Assembly: GCF_004339805.1 (NCBI RefSeq)
Contig: NZ_SLUI01000005.1
Location: forward strand, 186,001-250,000
Source: Anaerospora hongkongensis
Lineage (GTDB): Bacteria > Bacillota > Negativicutes > Sporomusales > DSM-15969
DNA: 64,000 nt
Direction: 5' to 3'
Made by a program: the position numbers and the translations under genes. Below, one piece after another: positions 54,355 to 62,860 of this stretch. The notes under the pieces are model-generated. The model had not been told where the DNA came from and ran no database searches. It saw nothing but the letters and a program-made list of their open reading frames with translations. The stretch's first letter is position 1; each line of letters starts with the position of its first letter.

Positions 54355-54372
54355 ATGCAAAATATATGCCAA
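54355..54372 (-). promoter_or_regulatory. Sigma-54 (-24/-12) promoter for the kinase-regulator unit
   Basis: TTGGCATATATTTTGCAT on the minus strand: GG (-24) and GC (-12) have the exact spacing required by sigma-54, and both TTGGCA and TTGCA match consensus. Transcription would begin near 54345. Upstream, at about -98 to -134, are the dyads AGCAT-GCA-ATGCT (54443-54455) and CTGCAA-TAT-TTGCAG (54465-54479), suitable as enhancer sites for the NtrC-type regulator encoded downstream. Confidence 0.82.
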
Positions 54373-54490
54373 TTTATTTTCCAGTTATCGGCATCAGAAA
54401 ATGCGGGCTATGTAAGACAAAGTCCTTTGAGTCTGCAAAAACAGCATGCAATGCTCTGTTAGTCCTGCAATATTTGCAGATAGCCGGCTA

Positions 54491-56599
54491 TTATGGCTGT
54501 TCTTTCGTTTCTATAGCACATTCCGGTCCCAGGCAGACAATGGGAAAGGAAACCTGTCCTGTTACGCCGCCGTCCGGATTATTTCTGAGCTTAATCACGC
54601 CATGGCTGGCAGCAACAATAGATTGAACAATTGACATACCCAGCCCCATTGATTCGGCATTGTTTTTCGTTGTAAAAAAGGGCTCCCAGATTCTGTCGCG
54701 AATTGCCGGATCAATTCCCGGACCATTATCGCTGACCGACAAATGGATCTGCTCGTCAGCCCACGTCCGGATGCGGATTTGCTTATCTTGATCATCCGTA
54801 CTGTCAAAAGCCTGAATCGTATTGACCAAGAGGTTAAGCACAACCTCCTCAAAACGTACCAATGAGCCATATACCGGCGGCAATTCTTCCGCCAGCATGA
54901 GTTGCAGGCCTATTTGCTTGAAAACGAGTTGGTGGTCTACCACTGCCAGTGCTTTTCGCACAGCCACATTTAAATCACAGGGCAGATACTCAAAGCTCTG
55001 ATTGCTGCGAGGCAATGCACGCAAATTGTTAACAATAGCATCAATCCTGTCAACCTGTTGGGAAATATTATGGACATTGCGCGTAATTTCTTCATCAGAA
55101 CCGCCATGCTGCTGCAGGTAAAAAATCGTTTCTACCAATATCTTCATGGCATTGAGCGGCTGTTTGATTTCGTGGGCAATTCCCCCGCCAATTACCGCCA
55201 GCGTCATGACCCGTGAAGCGCGGTCTATTGCCTCCCGGGCTTTTGCGATTGCCGCTTCTGCCTCCTGCTGGGCGGTAATATCCCGCCCGACAGCCTGATA
55301 CTCAGCAACCCGTCCGGTATCGTCAAAAAAAGTCTGACTGACGTATTCGATCCAGCATACGTCCCCAGCAGAGCGTACGTAGCGCAGCTGCAAAGTTCCA
55401 ATGGCATTTCCCGGTTCAGGCAGATTACCTGGTCCGGGCAGCAGCTGCGCTCCCTCCGGTCCAAGCAAATCCGCCAGATTGCGTCCGATAACCGTAGCCT
55501 TAGGCACTTCATAAAACCGACAGAATGCTTCGTTGGCAAAGACCAGTTCCCCCGCTGGTGTGCAGCGGTAAATGCAATCCGTCTGCGCTTCAACAACTGC
55601 CCGATACTGAGCTTCGCTTTTGCGCAGTGCTTCCGTTCGGGATAATACCGTTTGCTCGAGGACCAGCTTAGCCTCTTCCAATTCCCGGCGCAAGCGGCTG
55701 GTTATCATAAAAATAACGCCAGTTAACAAACTCAAAATAATAAAGCCGATGAGCATAATTGCCTTATTTCGTTCCGCAAGAAAATCGGCCAACGATTCTC
55801 CGGCAAACAAAACACCCACCGGCTGATGATCTGCGCTCAGGACGGGCAAATAGGCAGTCATATATTCGGTCCCCAGAATTTCCGCCCGCCCCAGGTGCAT
55901 CTTGCCTTCTCCCAGCACAGCAGCCGCAATCGCTTCATTCAGCTTTGTACCGACTACCGGCTTACCGTCCTTCATGATAGTTGTTGAAACCCGTTCATCT
56001 CCCAAAAACAGAGTGGCTTCAGTATGAAAAAGCTGCTTTACCCGGTCAACAATTTTCTCCTTCGTGGCATCATACCCCAGCGATATGACGCCAATGAGCC
56101 TCCCCTGATCATCTTTGATCGGGGCTGCCGCCCGGACTCCCAGCCGGATTACCGTTCCCGGCTCAACCGTAGCCCGGGTGTACCCGGCCAAAGCCGCCTT
56201 TATGTCGGGCAAATCGGCCAGGCTGTCTCCCCGCCGCAGCTCATGGGTACGCCAAACGACCTTGCCCTGGGCATCAGTGATGGTGATAAAGTCTACGTCC
56301 GCATCTTGCCGGATTTGTTCCAGCAGCTTGTACAGCCCTTGCTCCTTATTTTGTACAGCTTGCTCCAGACCAGGATATTTACTGAAAATCACCGCAAAGC
56401 GGACTGCTGACGTCTTGTATTCTTCTATTACCGCGCGCAGCCCCTCAACGCCCTGCATAGCAGCCCGCTCCTGCTTTTGCTCCAGTATATTGGAAAAAAA
56501 GTACAGTGCCGGTATTAATGCTGCCGACACCGCAGTAATTGCCAGCAGCACAACACAAATAATCAGTTTTTTCCCCACGCTGGATGCCGTTTTATCCAC
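54491..56599 (-). CDS. Membrane sensor histidine kinase with Cache and PAS domains
   Basis: Protein of 702 residues. Two membrane helices (about 12-35 and 288-308) enclose a Cache-type external sensor of about 250 residues (DADVDFITITDAQGKVV, PIKDDQGRLIGVISLGYD). A coiled coil and one PAS domain follow, then the phospho-acceptor His in GGGIAHEIKQPLNAM and the ATPase domain (NLLVNTIQAF, DNGPGID, GLGMSIV). The kinase core closely resembles that of the neighbouring PAS-PAS kinase, so it probably feeds the same sigma-54 regulator. The ligand is unknown. Confidence 0.92.
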   Translation of the reverse strand: MDKTASSVGKKLIICVVLLAITAVSAALIPALYFFSNILEQKQERAAMQGVEGLRAVIEEYKTSAVRFAVIFSKYPGLEQAVQNKEQGLYKLLEQIRQDADVDFITITDAQGKVVWRTHELRRGDSLADLPDIKAALAGYTRATVEPGTVIRLGVRAAAPIKDDQGRLIGVISLGYDATKEKIVDRVKQLFHTEATLFLGDERVSTTIMKDGKPVVGTKLNEAIAAAVLGEGKMHLGRAEILGTEYMTAYLPVLSADHQPVGVLFAGESLADFLAERNKAIMLIGFIILSLLTGVIFMITSRLRRELEEAKLVLEQTVLSRTEALRKSEAQYRAVVEAQTDCIYRCTPAGELVFANEAFCRFYEVPKATVIGRNLADLLGPEGAQLLPGPGNLPEPGNAIGTLQLRYVRSAGDVCWIEYVSQTFFDDTGRVAEYQAVGRDITAQQEAEAAIAKAREAIDRASRVMTLAVIGGGIAHEIKQPLNAMKILVETIFYLQQHGGSDEEITRNVHNISQQVDRIDAIVNNLRALPRSNQSFEYLPCDLNVAVRKALAVVDHQLVFKQIGLQLMLAEELPPVYGSLVRFEEVVLNLLVNTIQAFDSTDDQDKQIRIRTWADEQIHLSVSDNGPGIDPAIRDRIWEPFFTTKNNAESMGLGMSIVQSIVAASHGVIKLRNNPDGGVTGQVSFPIVCLGPECAIETKEQP

Positions 56600-56647
56600 G
56601 ACCTTCTCCCCTTTGTCCGGTTATCGGCCAGCCACCCTTAACGTTCA

Positions 56648-56691
56648 ATACCCCTGCTTTGTGGTCATTATACCATAAAGACAGGGGTATT
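56648..56691 (-). terminator. Hairpin after dinB region, possible terminator
   Basis: ATACCCCTG...CAGGGGTAT with an inner CTTTGTGG/CCATAAAG stem lies between the dinB stop codon (56704) and the start of the kinase gene (56599). No strong T-run follows; the hairpin also contains TATAAT, a possible -10 for the kinase gene. Confidence 0.5.
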
Positions 56692-56703
56692 TGTGCTGTA
56701 TTG

Positions 56704-57867
56704 CTATTTGTGAGGGTCGATCAGCCGCCCCTTCATGACTGCCGCTGCGCCAAAGCGAACCTTTAACTCATCAACAACTTTATGCAGTGATTCCTGCTTT
56801 TCCTGTTTTGAGTCAAACAGGGCCATCGCCTGTCCGGCCGGCTGCAGATTACTGACCGTCAGCCCCAGTAGGCGAATACCTTCTGTAGAGGGAATTGATT
56901 TATATAATTCCCTGGCAATATGGTAAAGGGTATCATCCAGATTGGTAGCTTCTTCTAAGGTACGGCTGCGGGTGATCGTCTTAAACGATGCAAAACGTAC
57001 TTTAACGGTAATCGTCCGCCCGGACAGAGTCAGCCTGCGCAGCCGCCAGCCTACTTTATCAGCAAACAGCAGCAGCTGTTTCTCTATTTCATCCCACTGA
57101 TACAAATCCTGGTCAAACGTCTCTTCATTTCCGACAGATTTTATTTGCTGATCAGGTACGACCGGCCTGTCATCCAAACCGCGTGCCAGCCGCTGCAAAT
57201 CATAAACGTCTCTGCCGATATGACGCTCCAAAAGTTTAGGGTCAGCAGCGGCAAACTGGCCAATCGTTCCAATCCCCAGCTTGGCAATACTGGCAGCCGT
57301 CACCTCTCCGACTCCCCACAGCCGCCTGACGGGCAATCCAGCCAAAACCTGTGCTTCTTCGCCCCGCCTGATGACATACAAGCCATCCGGCTTTTGTAAA
57401 TCTGAGGCAAGCTTGGCTAAAAACTTGTTTGGTGCCACACCTGCCGATGCCGTTAGCTGCAGCTGCTGTTTAATCTCGTCTTTGATCCTGCGGGCAATAT
57501 CCACGGGATCGGCATAAAGTCCATCCATGCCGGTAACATCAAGAAAAGCTTCATCCAGTGACAGAGGCTCTACCAACGGCGAATACCGGTCAAGGATCTG
57601 CCGGATTTGGGCCGAGACAAAGCTGTATTTGCGATGATCGGGAGTAATAAAAACAGCCTCCGGGCAGCGCCGGCGCGCTTCGGCCATCGACATGGCCGAA
57701 TGAACACCAAATTTGCGGGCTTCATATGAGGCGGTGGCCACAACCCCCCGGTTACTTAAGCCGCCTACAATAACCGGGACTCCCGCCAGCTCAGGCTTAT
57801 CCCGCTGTTCAATTGACGCGTAAAAAGCATCCATATCTACATGAATAATATAGCGCTGCACGTGCAT
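56704..57867 (-). CDS. dinB: DNA polymerase IV (Y family)
   Basis: Protein of about 387 residues. Catalytic motifs of Y-family polymerases: HVDMDAFYASIEQRD and SLDEAFLDVT, followed by thumb and little-finger domains. A helix-hairpin-helix lies around PVRRLWGVGEVTAASIAKLGIG. It performs error-prone lesion bypass. The canonical clamp-binding tail motif is not obvious at the C-terminus; QAMALFD internally may serve. Confidence 0.95.
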   Translation of the reverse strand: MHVQRYIIHVDMDAFYASIEQRDKPELAGVPVIVGGLSNRGVVATASYEARKFGVHSAMSMAEARRRCPEAVFITPDHRKYSFVSAQIRQILDRYSPLVEPLSLDEAFLDVTGMDGLYADPVDIARRIKDEIKQQLQLTASAGVAPNKFLAKLASDLQKPDGLYVIRRGEEAQVLAGLPVRRLWGVGEVTAASIAKLGIGTIGQFAAADPKLLERHIGRDVYDLQRLARGLDDRPVVPDQQIKSVGNEETFDQDLYQWDEIEKQLLLFADKVGWRLRRLTLSGRTITVKVRFASFKTITRSRTLEEATNLDDTLYHIARELYKSIPSTEGIRLLGLTVSNLQPAGQAMALFDSKQEKQESLHKVVDELKVRFGAAAVMKGRLIDPHK

Positions 57868-57928
57868 CACCCAGCTACAAGTATAGCAAACGTACGTTCC
57901 TTGTTCAATCCATTAGCAGAAATTACCG

Positions 57929-59770
57929 CTATCTCTTTAAATGAAAGGGAACGGTTGTAACCGCAATATTTTCTTTTAACACAAGTGTAGTATGCAAGAA
58001 CCAGCCCGTTTGATTATGCAGCAGCCGGTGCCACCATTTCCGTGTTTCAAACTCAGGAATAACAACAGTAATAAAGTCATCCGGACCCTTTTCCCGCTGT
58101 TTCTTCTCAATAAAATTGATCAGCGGCCGCATCAGCAGGCGATAGGGAGAACGAAGCACTACCAGTTGAACGCCGGGGTCCCAGCACTGCCACTTCTGGC
58201 GTACTTTCTGCTCTGACTCATCATCACTGGCGACGTGAACGGCAATGATATTATCTCCAATCAGCTTGGCATACTTAATTGTTTCGTAAACGATCCGGGT
58301 CGGTGATGCAACAGGAACAATCACCAGATGCTTGCCCTGAGGAAAATGAGCACTTCCTTCGGCGTAACATTCTTCCGGTAAGTGCAGCTGATCTGCCATG
58401 GTGTTATAGTGACCGCGAATACGCTTAAAGATCGTTACCATAATCGGGATAAACACCAATACCAGCCAGGCACCATAGACAAACTTCGTGACGGTAATGA
58501 CCGCTACAACGATACCTGTTGCCGCAGCTCCCAAACCATTAAGAAAGACCCGCAGCTGCCAGCCGGCTCCCTTTTCCCGCCGCCAGTGTACAACCATACT
58601 CACCTGGGCAATCGTAAAAGATATAAAAACACCGATTGCGTATAAGGCAATGAGATTTTCAATTTTTCCGCCATAGATGACGATTAGCAGAGCGGCAATA
58701 ATTGTTAATAAAATAATACCGTTAGAAAAAGTCAGCCGCTCGCCACGCTGAGCCAGATAACGGGGCATATATCCGTCACGGGCAATAATCGATAATAGTA
58801 CCGGCAAACCATTGTACGCGGTATTTGCCGCCAGATAGAGCACCAGCATTGTCGTAATCTGTATATAATAGTACAGGGGCGTTCGTCCAAAAATCTGCTC
58901 TGCCAGCTGGGACAGCGCAGTTACTTCTATGATGGGAAGAATATGATGATGCAGAATCAGCGCCGATATTCCCAAAAACATAAAACCAAGTATGCCTGCC
59001 ATCCAGTAGGTGGTAGCGGCAGCATTGCGGGATTCAGGTGATTTGAACATCGGTACGCTGTCCGCGATTGCCTCAATACCGGTCATTGAGCTGCAGCCGT
59101 TCGCAAAAGCCCTCAGGGCCAGAAACAGCATTGACCAGTCCAGCTGCTGCCGGGCCAGCGAATCGGGCGGAATAAAATAGGGTGCCTGAGCCATGCGGTA
59201 TAAACCTACAAAGAGGAGCAATAAAATTCCGGCTAAGAAAGCATAGGTAGGTAATACAAAAGCGTTGGACGACTCCCGTACTCCCCGGAGATTAACCAGC
59301 ATTAAAACGCCAAACAGAACAACGATATCGATTGGCACTTCCCAGCCGCTAAGCTCGGGAAAAGCAGATATAATGGCCGCCGTTCCTGCTGACACACTAA
59401 CGGCGGCAGTCAATATGTAGTCGGCAAAAACCGAACCGGCTGCGATCAGCGCAGGCTTCTCCCCGAGATTCTGCTTAGCAATGGCATATGCGCCTCCACC
59501 GCCGGGATTCGCTTTTGCAACTTGTGCATAAGACAACGTGACAATTGCCAGGAGGATCAGAATAGAAATGGCCACAGGAGCCATATATCCGTATGCAATC
59601 AAGCCTGGTAAGGCAAGCGTAAGCATAATCTGCTCCGGCCCATACGCTACAGAGGATAAAGCATCAGAAGAAAAAATGGATAAAGCCTTCCATTTGGGCA
59701 ACCGTTCATGAGCCAGTTCCCGGTTGTGCAGCGGTCTGCCAATCAGCACCCGCCGTAATTCGCGCATCAT
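57929..59770 (-). CDS. kimA: KimA-type potassium transporter
   Basis: Protein of 613 residues, closely similar along its length to Bacillus KimA. N-terminal APC-fold transporter (12 helices) starts with LSIFSSDALSSVAYGPEQI and has NPGGGGAYAIAKQNLGEKP and FANGCSSMTGIEAI. A cytoplasmic C-terminal domain (about 460-613) ends IAVTTVPFHLKR. KimA is a high-affinity proton-coupled K+ importer inhibited by c-di-AMP. I see no c-di-AMP riboswitch in the 263 bp upstream, only a small hairpin CAGGCA-AG-TGCCTG and a TATAAT near 59820. Confidence 0.88.
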   Translation of the reverse strand: MMRELRRVLIGRPLHNRELAHERLPKWKALSIFSSDALSSVAYGPEQIMLTLALPGLIAYGYMAPVAISILILLAIVTLSYAQVAKANPGGGGAYAIAKQNLGEKPALIAAGSVFADYILTAAVSVSAGTAAIISAFPELSGWEVPIDIVVLFGVLMLVNLRGVRESSNAFVLPTYAFLAGILLLLFVGLYRMAQAPYFIPPDSLARQQLDWSMLFLALRAFANGCSSMTGIEAIADSVPMFKSPESRNAAATTYWMAGILGFMFLGISALILHHHILPIIEVTALSQLAEQIFGRTPLYYYIQITTMLVLYLAANTAYNGLPVLLSIIARDGYMPRYLAQRGERLTFSNGIILLTIIAALLIVIYGGKIENLIALYAIGVFISFTIAQVSMVVHWRREKGAGWQLRVFLNGLGAAATGIVVAVITVTKFVYGAWLVLVFIPIMVTIFKRIRGHYNTMADQLHLPEECYAEGSAHFPQGKHLVIVPVASPTRIVYETIKYAKLIGDNIIAVHVASDDESEQKVRQKWQCWDPGVQLVVLRSPYRLLMRPLINFIEKKQREKGPDDFITVVIPEFETRKWWHRLLHNQTGWFLHTTLVLKENIAVTTVPFHLKR

Positions 59771-60033
59771 ACAAGTAGCGCCTCCGCTTCTTATTTTGTT
59801 AATAGGGCAATGAAGTTAATTATACTCTTCCCTGCCAAAAAAGAAAGCGCCAATTTTCACCGTTTATTCTCGCTTTTGACTGCCTTCGTTCATAGTAACC
59901 AATAGGATACCTGGGGCATTGCGCCGTCATGATTATCTCACGCAATCACCCTTCATCACTGGGAATTTTCTTGACTTACAGGCACTTGCCTGCCCTTTTC
60001 TGAATAGCTTATAAAAGGATTGCAAAAAGAAAA

Positions 60034-60063
60034 ACGACTACCGGTTATATAACCGATAGTCGT
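60034..60063 (-). terminator. Terminator after the tRNA-Ser pair
   Basis: ACGACTA-CGGTTATATAACCG-TAGTCGT folds into a strong hairpin and is followed on the minus strand by TTTTTCTTTTT. Confidence 0.88.
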
Positions 60064-60074
60064 ATCTTCCATTA

Positions 60075-60165
60075 TGGCGGAGTGGCAGGGATTTGAACCC
60101 TGGCGGGGCTTACACCCCCTAACGATTTAGCAAACCGTCCTCTTCAGCCGCTTGAGTACCACTCC
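60075..60165 (-). tRNA. tRNA-Ser (anticodon GCT)
   Basis: Acceptor stem GGAGTGG/CCACTCC, anticodon loop TTGCTAA with GCT, a long class II variable arm, T-loop GGTTCAAATCC and an encoded CCA (60075-60077). Confidence 0.96.
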
Positions 60166-60177
60166 AGAAGAAATAAA

Positions 60178-60266
60178 TGGCGGAGGGGGTGGGATTCGAA
60201 CCCACGGTCCCTTGCAGGATCACTGGTTTTCAAGACCAGCTCCTTAAACCGCTCGGACACCCCTCC
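60178..60266 (-). tRNA. tRNA-Ser (anticodon TGA)
   Basis: Acceptor stem GGAGGGG/CCCCTCC, anticodon loop CTTGAAA with TGA, long variable arm, T-loop GGTTCGAATCC and an encoded CCA (60178-60180). It lies 12 bp upstream of the other tRNA-Ser and shares its terminator. Confidence 0.96.
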
Positions 60267-60389
60267 GTGCCCGACACATTTAGTATTATAACAAAAGGTT
60301 GCACGTTTTGTCAACTTCATAAACCTGGTATTTTATCACATTTTTTCCGTCGCTAATTAATTGAAAATAACGAAATTCCGGGTTGTCTA

Positions 60390-60418
60390 TTGACTAATAC
60401 AGAATACAGGATTATATT
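60390..60418 (+). promoter_or_regulatory. Promoter of the corA leader
   Basis: TTGACT (60390-60395) and TATATT (60413-60418) are 17 bp apart. It drives a leader of about 170 nt that holds a small ORF before the CorA gene. Confidence 0.78.
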
Positions 60419-60459
60419 TGAAATGTAAATACACATAATCCGACGGGTAGGTGAGAAAA

Positions 60460-60549
60460 ATGGATGTAGACCGACCTAGACAATACAGACTTGCTAAATT
60501 AACTAAATATAGGGGAATATCCATCTTTCTAGCCCTTAGCTATCGCTAA
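60460..60549 (+). CDS. Small ORF (29 codons) in the corA leader
   Basis: ATG at 60460 is preceded by TAGGTGAG at a proper distance. The product starts MDVDRPRQYRLAKLTKY and is strongly basic with a short hydrophobic end. It ends 44 bp before the corA ATG. Its position between a good promoter and a Mg2+-channel gene recalls regulatory leader peptides such as those of mgtA or corA in enterobacteria. No homologue is recognised. Confidence 0.45.
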   Translation: MDVDRPRQYRLAKLTKYRGISIFLALSYR

Positions 60550-60593
60550 TGTAAGAGATATGGGTGTTGCCCGAAGAGAGAGGGGGAGCACCA

Positions 60594-61544
60594 ATGTTGA
60601 AAATATGGAAAAGCAATTGTGTCACTTTGATTGAACAGTCTCTCGAATCAATGGAGAAAGGATCCTGGCTGAATCTGGTCAGTCCTACAGCAGAGGAAAT
60701 AACAATTGTCTCTGCTCTATCCAACGTACCGGTTGACGTATTAAAAACAGCCTTGGACGAAGAAGAGCGGTCCCACGTAGAAATCGAGGATAACTATATC
60801 CTGGTTGTTACCAATATCCCGATGATGCGCGGCAAGGACAGCTATGATACACTGCCGCTTGGCATCATTATTACACCGGACTATTTTATTACGGTTTGCC
60901 TGGAGCAAAATGAAATTCTAAAAGCCTTCAGCAATGATAATGCCCGAACCTTCAGCACTTTCAAGAAAACCCGGTTCCTTTTCCAGATCCTATATAAATC
61001 AGCAACGTTATTCCTGCGTTATTTGCAGCAGATTAACCGCCGCACTGACGATATTGAAAAACAGCTGCGCCAATCCATGAAAAACGAAGAGTTCTTCCAG
61101 CTGCTCGAATTGCAGAAAGGCCTGACCTTCTTTACCGCCTCACTGCGTTCTAATGGTATTGTGATGGAGAAAATGCTGCGCCTGCGTACCAACAGCCAGC
61201 TGCAGCATCTCATTAAAATGTATGAAGAAGATGAGGATCTCTTGGAAGACGTTATTATTGAAAATAAACAGGCAATTGAAATGGTTGAAATGTACTCCAA
61301 TATTCTTAGCAGTATGATGGATGCTTTCGCCTCCATTATCTCCAATAATTTAAACATCGTAATGAAATTCCTGGCTTCGATGACCATTCTGCTGTCCATC
61401 CCTACCATGCTCGCCAGTTTTTGGGGTATGAACGTAGGCGTCCCTTTTATGGGCAGTGAATTTGGTTTTTGGTTTGTAATCAGCATCTCCATTATTATTA
61501 CGAGTATCGCAGCTTACGGACTATGGAAGAAACAATTATTTTAG
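60594..61544 (+). CDS. corA: CorA family divalent metal ion channel
   Basis: Protein of 316 residues. A large cytoplasmic N-terminal domain with long helices is followed by two C-terminal membrane helices; the signature GMN lies between them (SFWGMNVGVPFMG) and the protein ends in a basic tail (WKKQLF). The ATG at 60594 is chosen because AGAGGGGGAG precedes it. It takes up Mg2+, or possibly Co2+ or Ni2+, across the inner membrane. No Mg2+ M-box riboswitch is visible upstream. Confidence 0.93.
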   Translation: MLKIWKSNCVTLIEQSLESMEKGSWLNLVSPTAEEITIVSALSNVPVDVLKTALDEEERSHVEIEDNYILVVTNIPMMRGKDSYDTLPLGIIITPDYFITVCLEQNEILKAFSNDNARTFSTFKKTRFLFQILYKSATLFLRYLQQINRRTDDIEKQLRQSMKNEEFFQLLELQKGLTFFTASLRSNGIVMEKMLRLRTNSQLQHLIKMYEEDEDLLEDVIIENKQAIEMVEMYSNILSSMMDAFASIISNNLNIVMKFLASMTILLSIPTMLASFWGMNVGVPFMGSEFGFWFVISISIIITSIAAYGLWKKQLF

Positions 61545-61553
61545 CGCAAAAAT

Positions 61554-61590
61554 AATACCCGCTTGCACTGGCTGCAAGCGGGTATTTTTA
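61554..61590 (+). terminator. Terminator after corA
   Basis: AATACCCGCTTGCA-CTGGC-TGCAAGCGGGTATT followed by TTTATTT. It also sits at the end of the convergent deacetylase gene and may serve both. Confidence 0.9.
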
Positions 61591-61591
61591 T

Positions 61592-62365
61592 TTATGCCGG
61601 TTCGCCCCGGCCCCGGCGGGCAATTACCGCCAATATGTCCTGATCATAGCTGAACAGCGGTATCCGGTTAAGTACGAAATGATCAGCCTGACGGGTGCAT
61701 TTCCCGTTACGGGTTGTAAGGCCGCCAACATAGCCAAGCTCTTTGGCTATGTTGAGTGTTTCCTGATTATAGCTGCCCCGGGGGTAAGCAATCGTCCGTA
61801 TTTCATTGTTCAATATGTTTTCCAGGATGTTTTTTGAGGTTTGCAGTTCATCCCGGATTTCGCTGCCTGGCAGTTCGCCCAATGCCCGGTGAGTCATGGT
61901 ATGGGACCCGAACTGCATCCCTGAGCCGGCCATTGCCCGGATTTGCTCGGCATTCATTCGATCAGGCAGTCCCAAAAAGCCGGCGATAATATAAAATACC
62001 GCTGTCATCTGCTGCTTCTGCAGAACGGGAAAGGCATGCTCGTAATTGTCGGCATAGCCGTCATCAAAAGTAATCAGCAGTGGCCGTTCCGGCAGTTCAA
62101 CATTGCCGTCTATAAGAAACTTTTCAAACAAAGCTAATGATATGGTATGGTAGCCGTAATCGGTGAGTATCTGCATATCAGCTGCGAACTTCTCCGGTGT
62201 AATGGTGAGGTAACCATTGGTATAGCCAATGCGATGGTATAACAGTACCGGTATTTCCCGGTAAGCTGCCTCACTGGTAGTGGATAGATCCTCCAGCAAT
62301 TCTGAAAATCCGGTGGCGAAAACGGTACTAATACATAGTTTTACAAATTCACGCCGTGTTACCAC
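61592..62365 (-). CDS. Tat-exported polysaccharide deacetylase (CE4)
   Basis: Protein of 257 residues. A twin-arginine signal peptide TRREFVKL with hydrophobic CISTVFATGF lies at the N-terminus. The NodB-type catalytic domain has TFDDGYADN (base and metal Asp), SHTMTH (metal His pair) and AYPRGSYNQ. It probably deacetylates a cell-wall or surface glycan outside the membrane. The GTG at 62365 is 8 bases from GGGAG. A Tat signal is unusual for this family, where Sec signals are the rule, and is inferred from the motif alone. Confidence 0.87.
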   Translation of the reverse strand: MVTRREFVKLCISTVFATGFSELLEDLSTTSEAAYREIPVLLYHRIGYTNGYLTITPEKFAADMQILTDYGYHTISLALFEKFLIDGNVELPERPLLITFDDGYADNYEHAFPVLQKQQMTAVFYIIAGFLGLPDRMNAEQIRAMAGSGMQFGSHTMTHRALGELPGSEIRDELQTSKNILENILNNEIRTIAYPRGSYNQETLNIAKELGYVGGLTTRNGKCTRQADHFVLNRIPLFSYDQDILAVIARRGRGEPA

Positions 62366-62522
62366 GTTTACATCTCCCACTTATCAACTACATCTACTGC
62401 AAGATACGACAATAAACTTCGTTTTAGAACAACCAATTCCCTGCCTTATTTACACTGGCGGGTTATTTTTTTTCTATTGGCAATACTAGTATCGTATTTT
62501 AGTACAAAAGGAGGCTGCAATT

Positions 62523-62717
62523 ATGTCTAAACTAGCTCTTACCCTGGTGATTGTGGGAGCCTTGAACTGGCTTCTGGTCGGACTGTTCCAATTTGATCTG
62601 GTCGCGGCAATTTTCGGCGGCCAAAGTTCTTTTCTCAGCCGTGCTGTATACGCCATTGTCGGTATTGCAGGCTTAGCGTGCGTCCCGCTTTTATTCACCT
62701 CACGGTCGAGAATGTAA
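62523..62717 (+). CDS. DUF378 family small membrane protein
   Basis: Protein of 64 residues with two membrane helices, typical of DUF378: LALTLVIVGALNWLLVGLF and VYAIVGIAGLACV. AAAGGAGG precedes the ATG. The function of the family is unknown. It stands alone. Confidence 0.85.
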   Translation: MSKLALTLVIVGALNWLLVGLFQFDLVAAIFGGQSSFLSRAVYAIVGIAGLACVPLLFTSRSRM

Positions 62718-62736
62718 CGAAACACCGGCTTCCGCT

Positions 62737-62766
62737 GTAATCCCTTCATCTCAAATGGAGGGATTA
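62737..62766 (+). terminator. Weak terminator-like hairpin after the DUF378 gene
   Basis: TAATCCCTTCAT and ATGGAGGGATTA form an imperfect hairpin 20 bp after the stop codon, followed by TCCTATTTT. Confidence 0.5.
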
Positions 62767-62860
62767 TCCTATTTTCGGCGCCACCAAAAAGTTGTATAAT
62801 TATTATAATATGCTTACGTGCATGTAACAAACTTCCCAGCCGGGACTAGGAGGGAGCAGG

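Noticed and set aside
59771..60033. c-di-AMP (ydaO) riboswitch before kimA
   Set aside because: I looked for its conserved blocks and did not find them; only a short hairpin and a TATAAT-like box are present.
60270..60590. Mg2+ M-box riboswitch before corA
   Set aside because: GTAGGTGAG is reminiscent of one block, but it serves as the ribosome-binding site of a small ORF and the other M-box blocks are absent.
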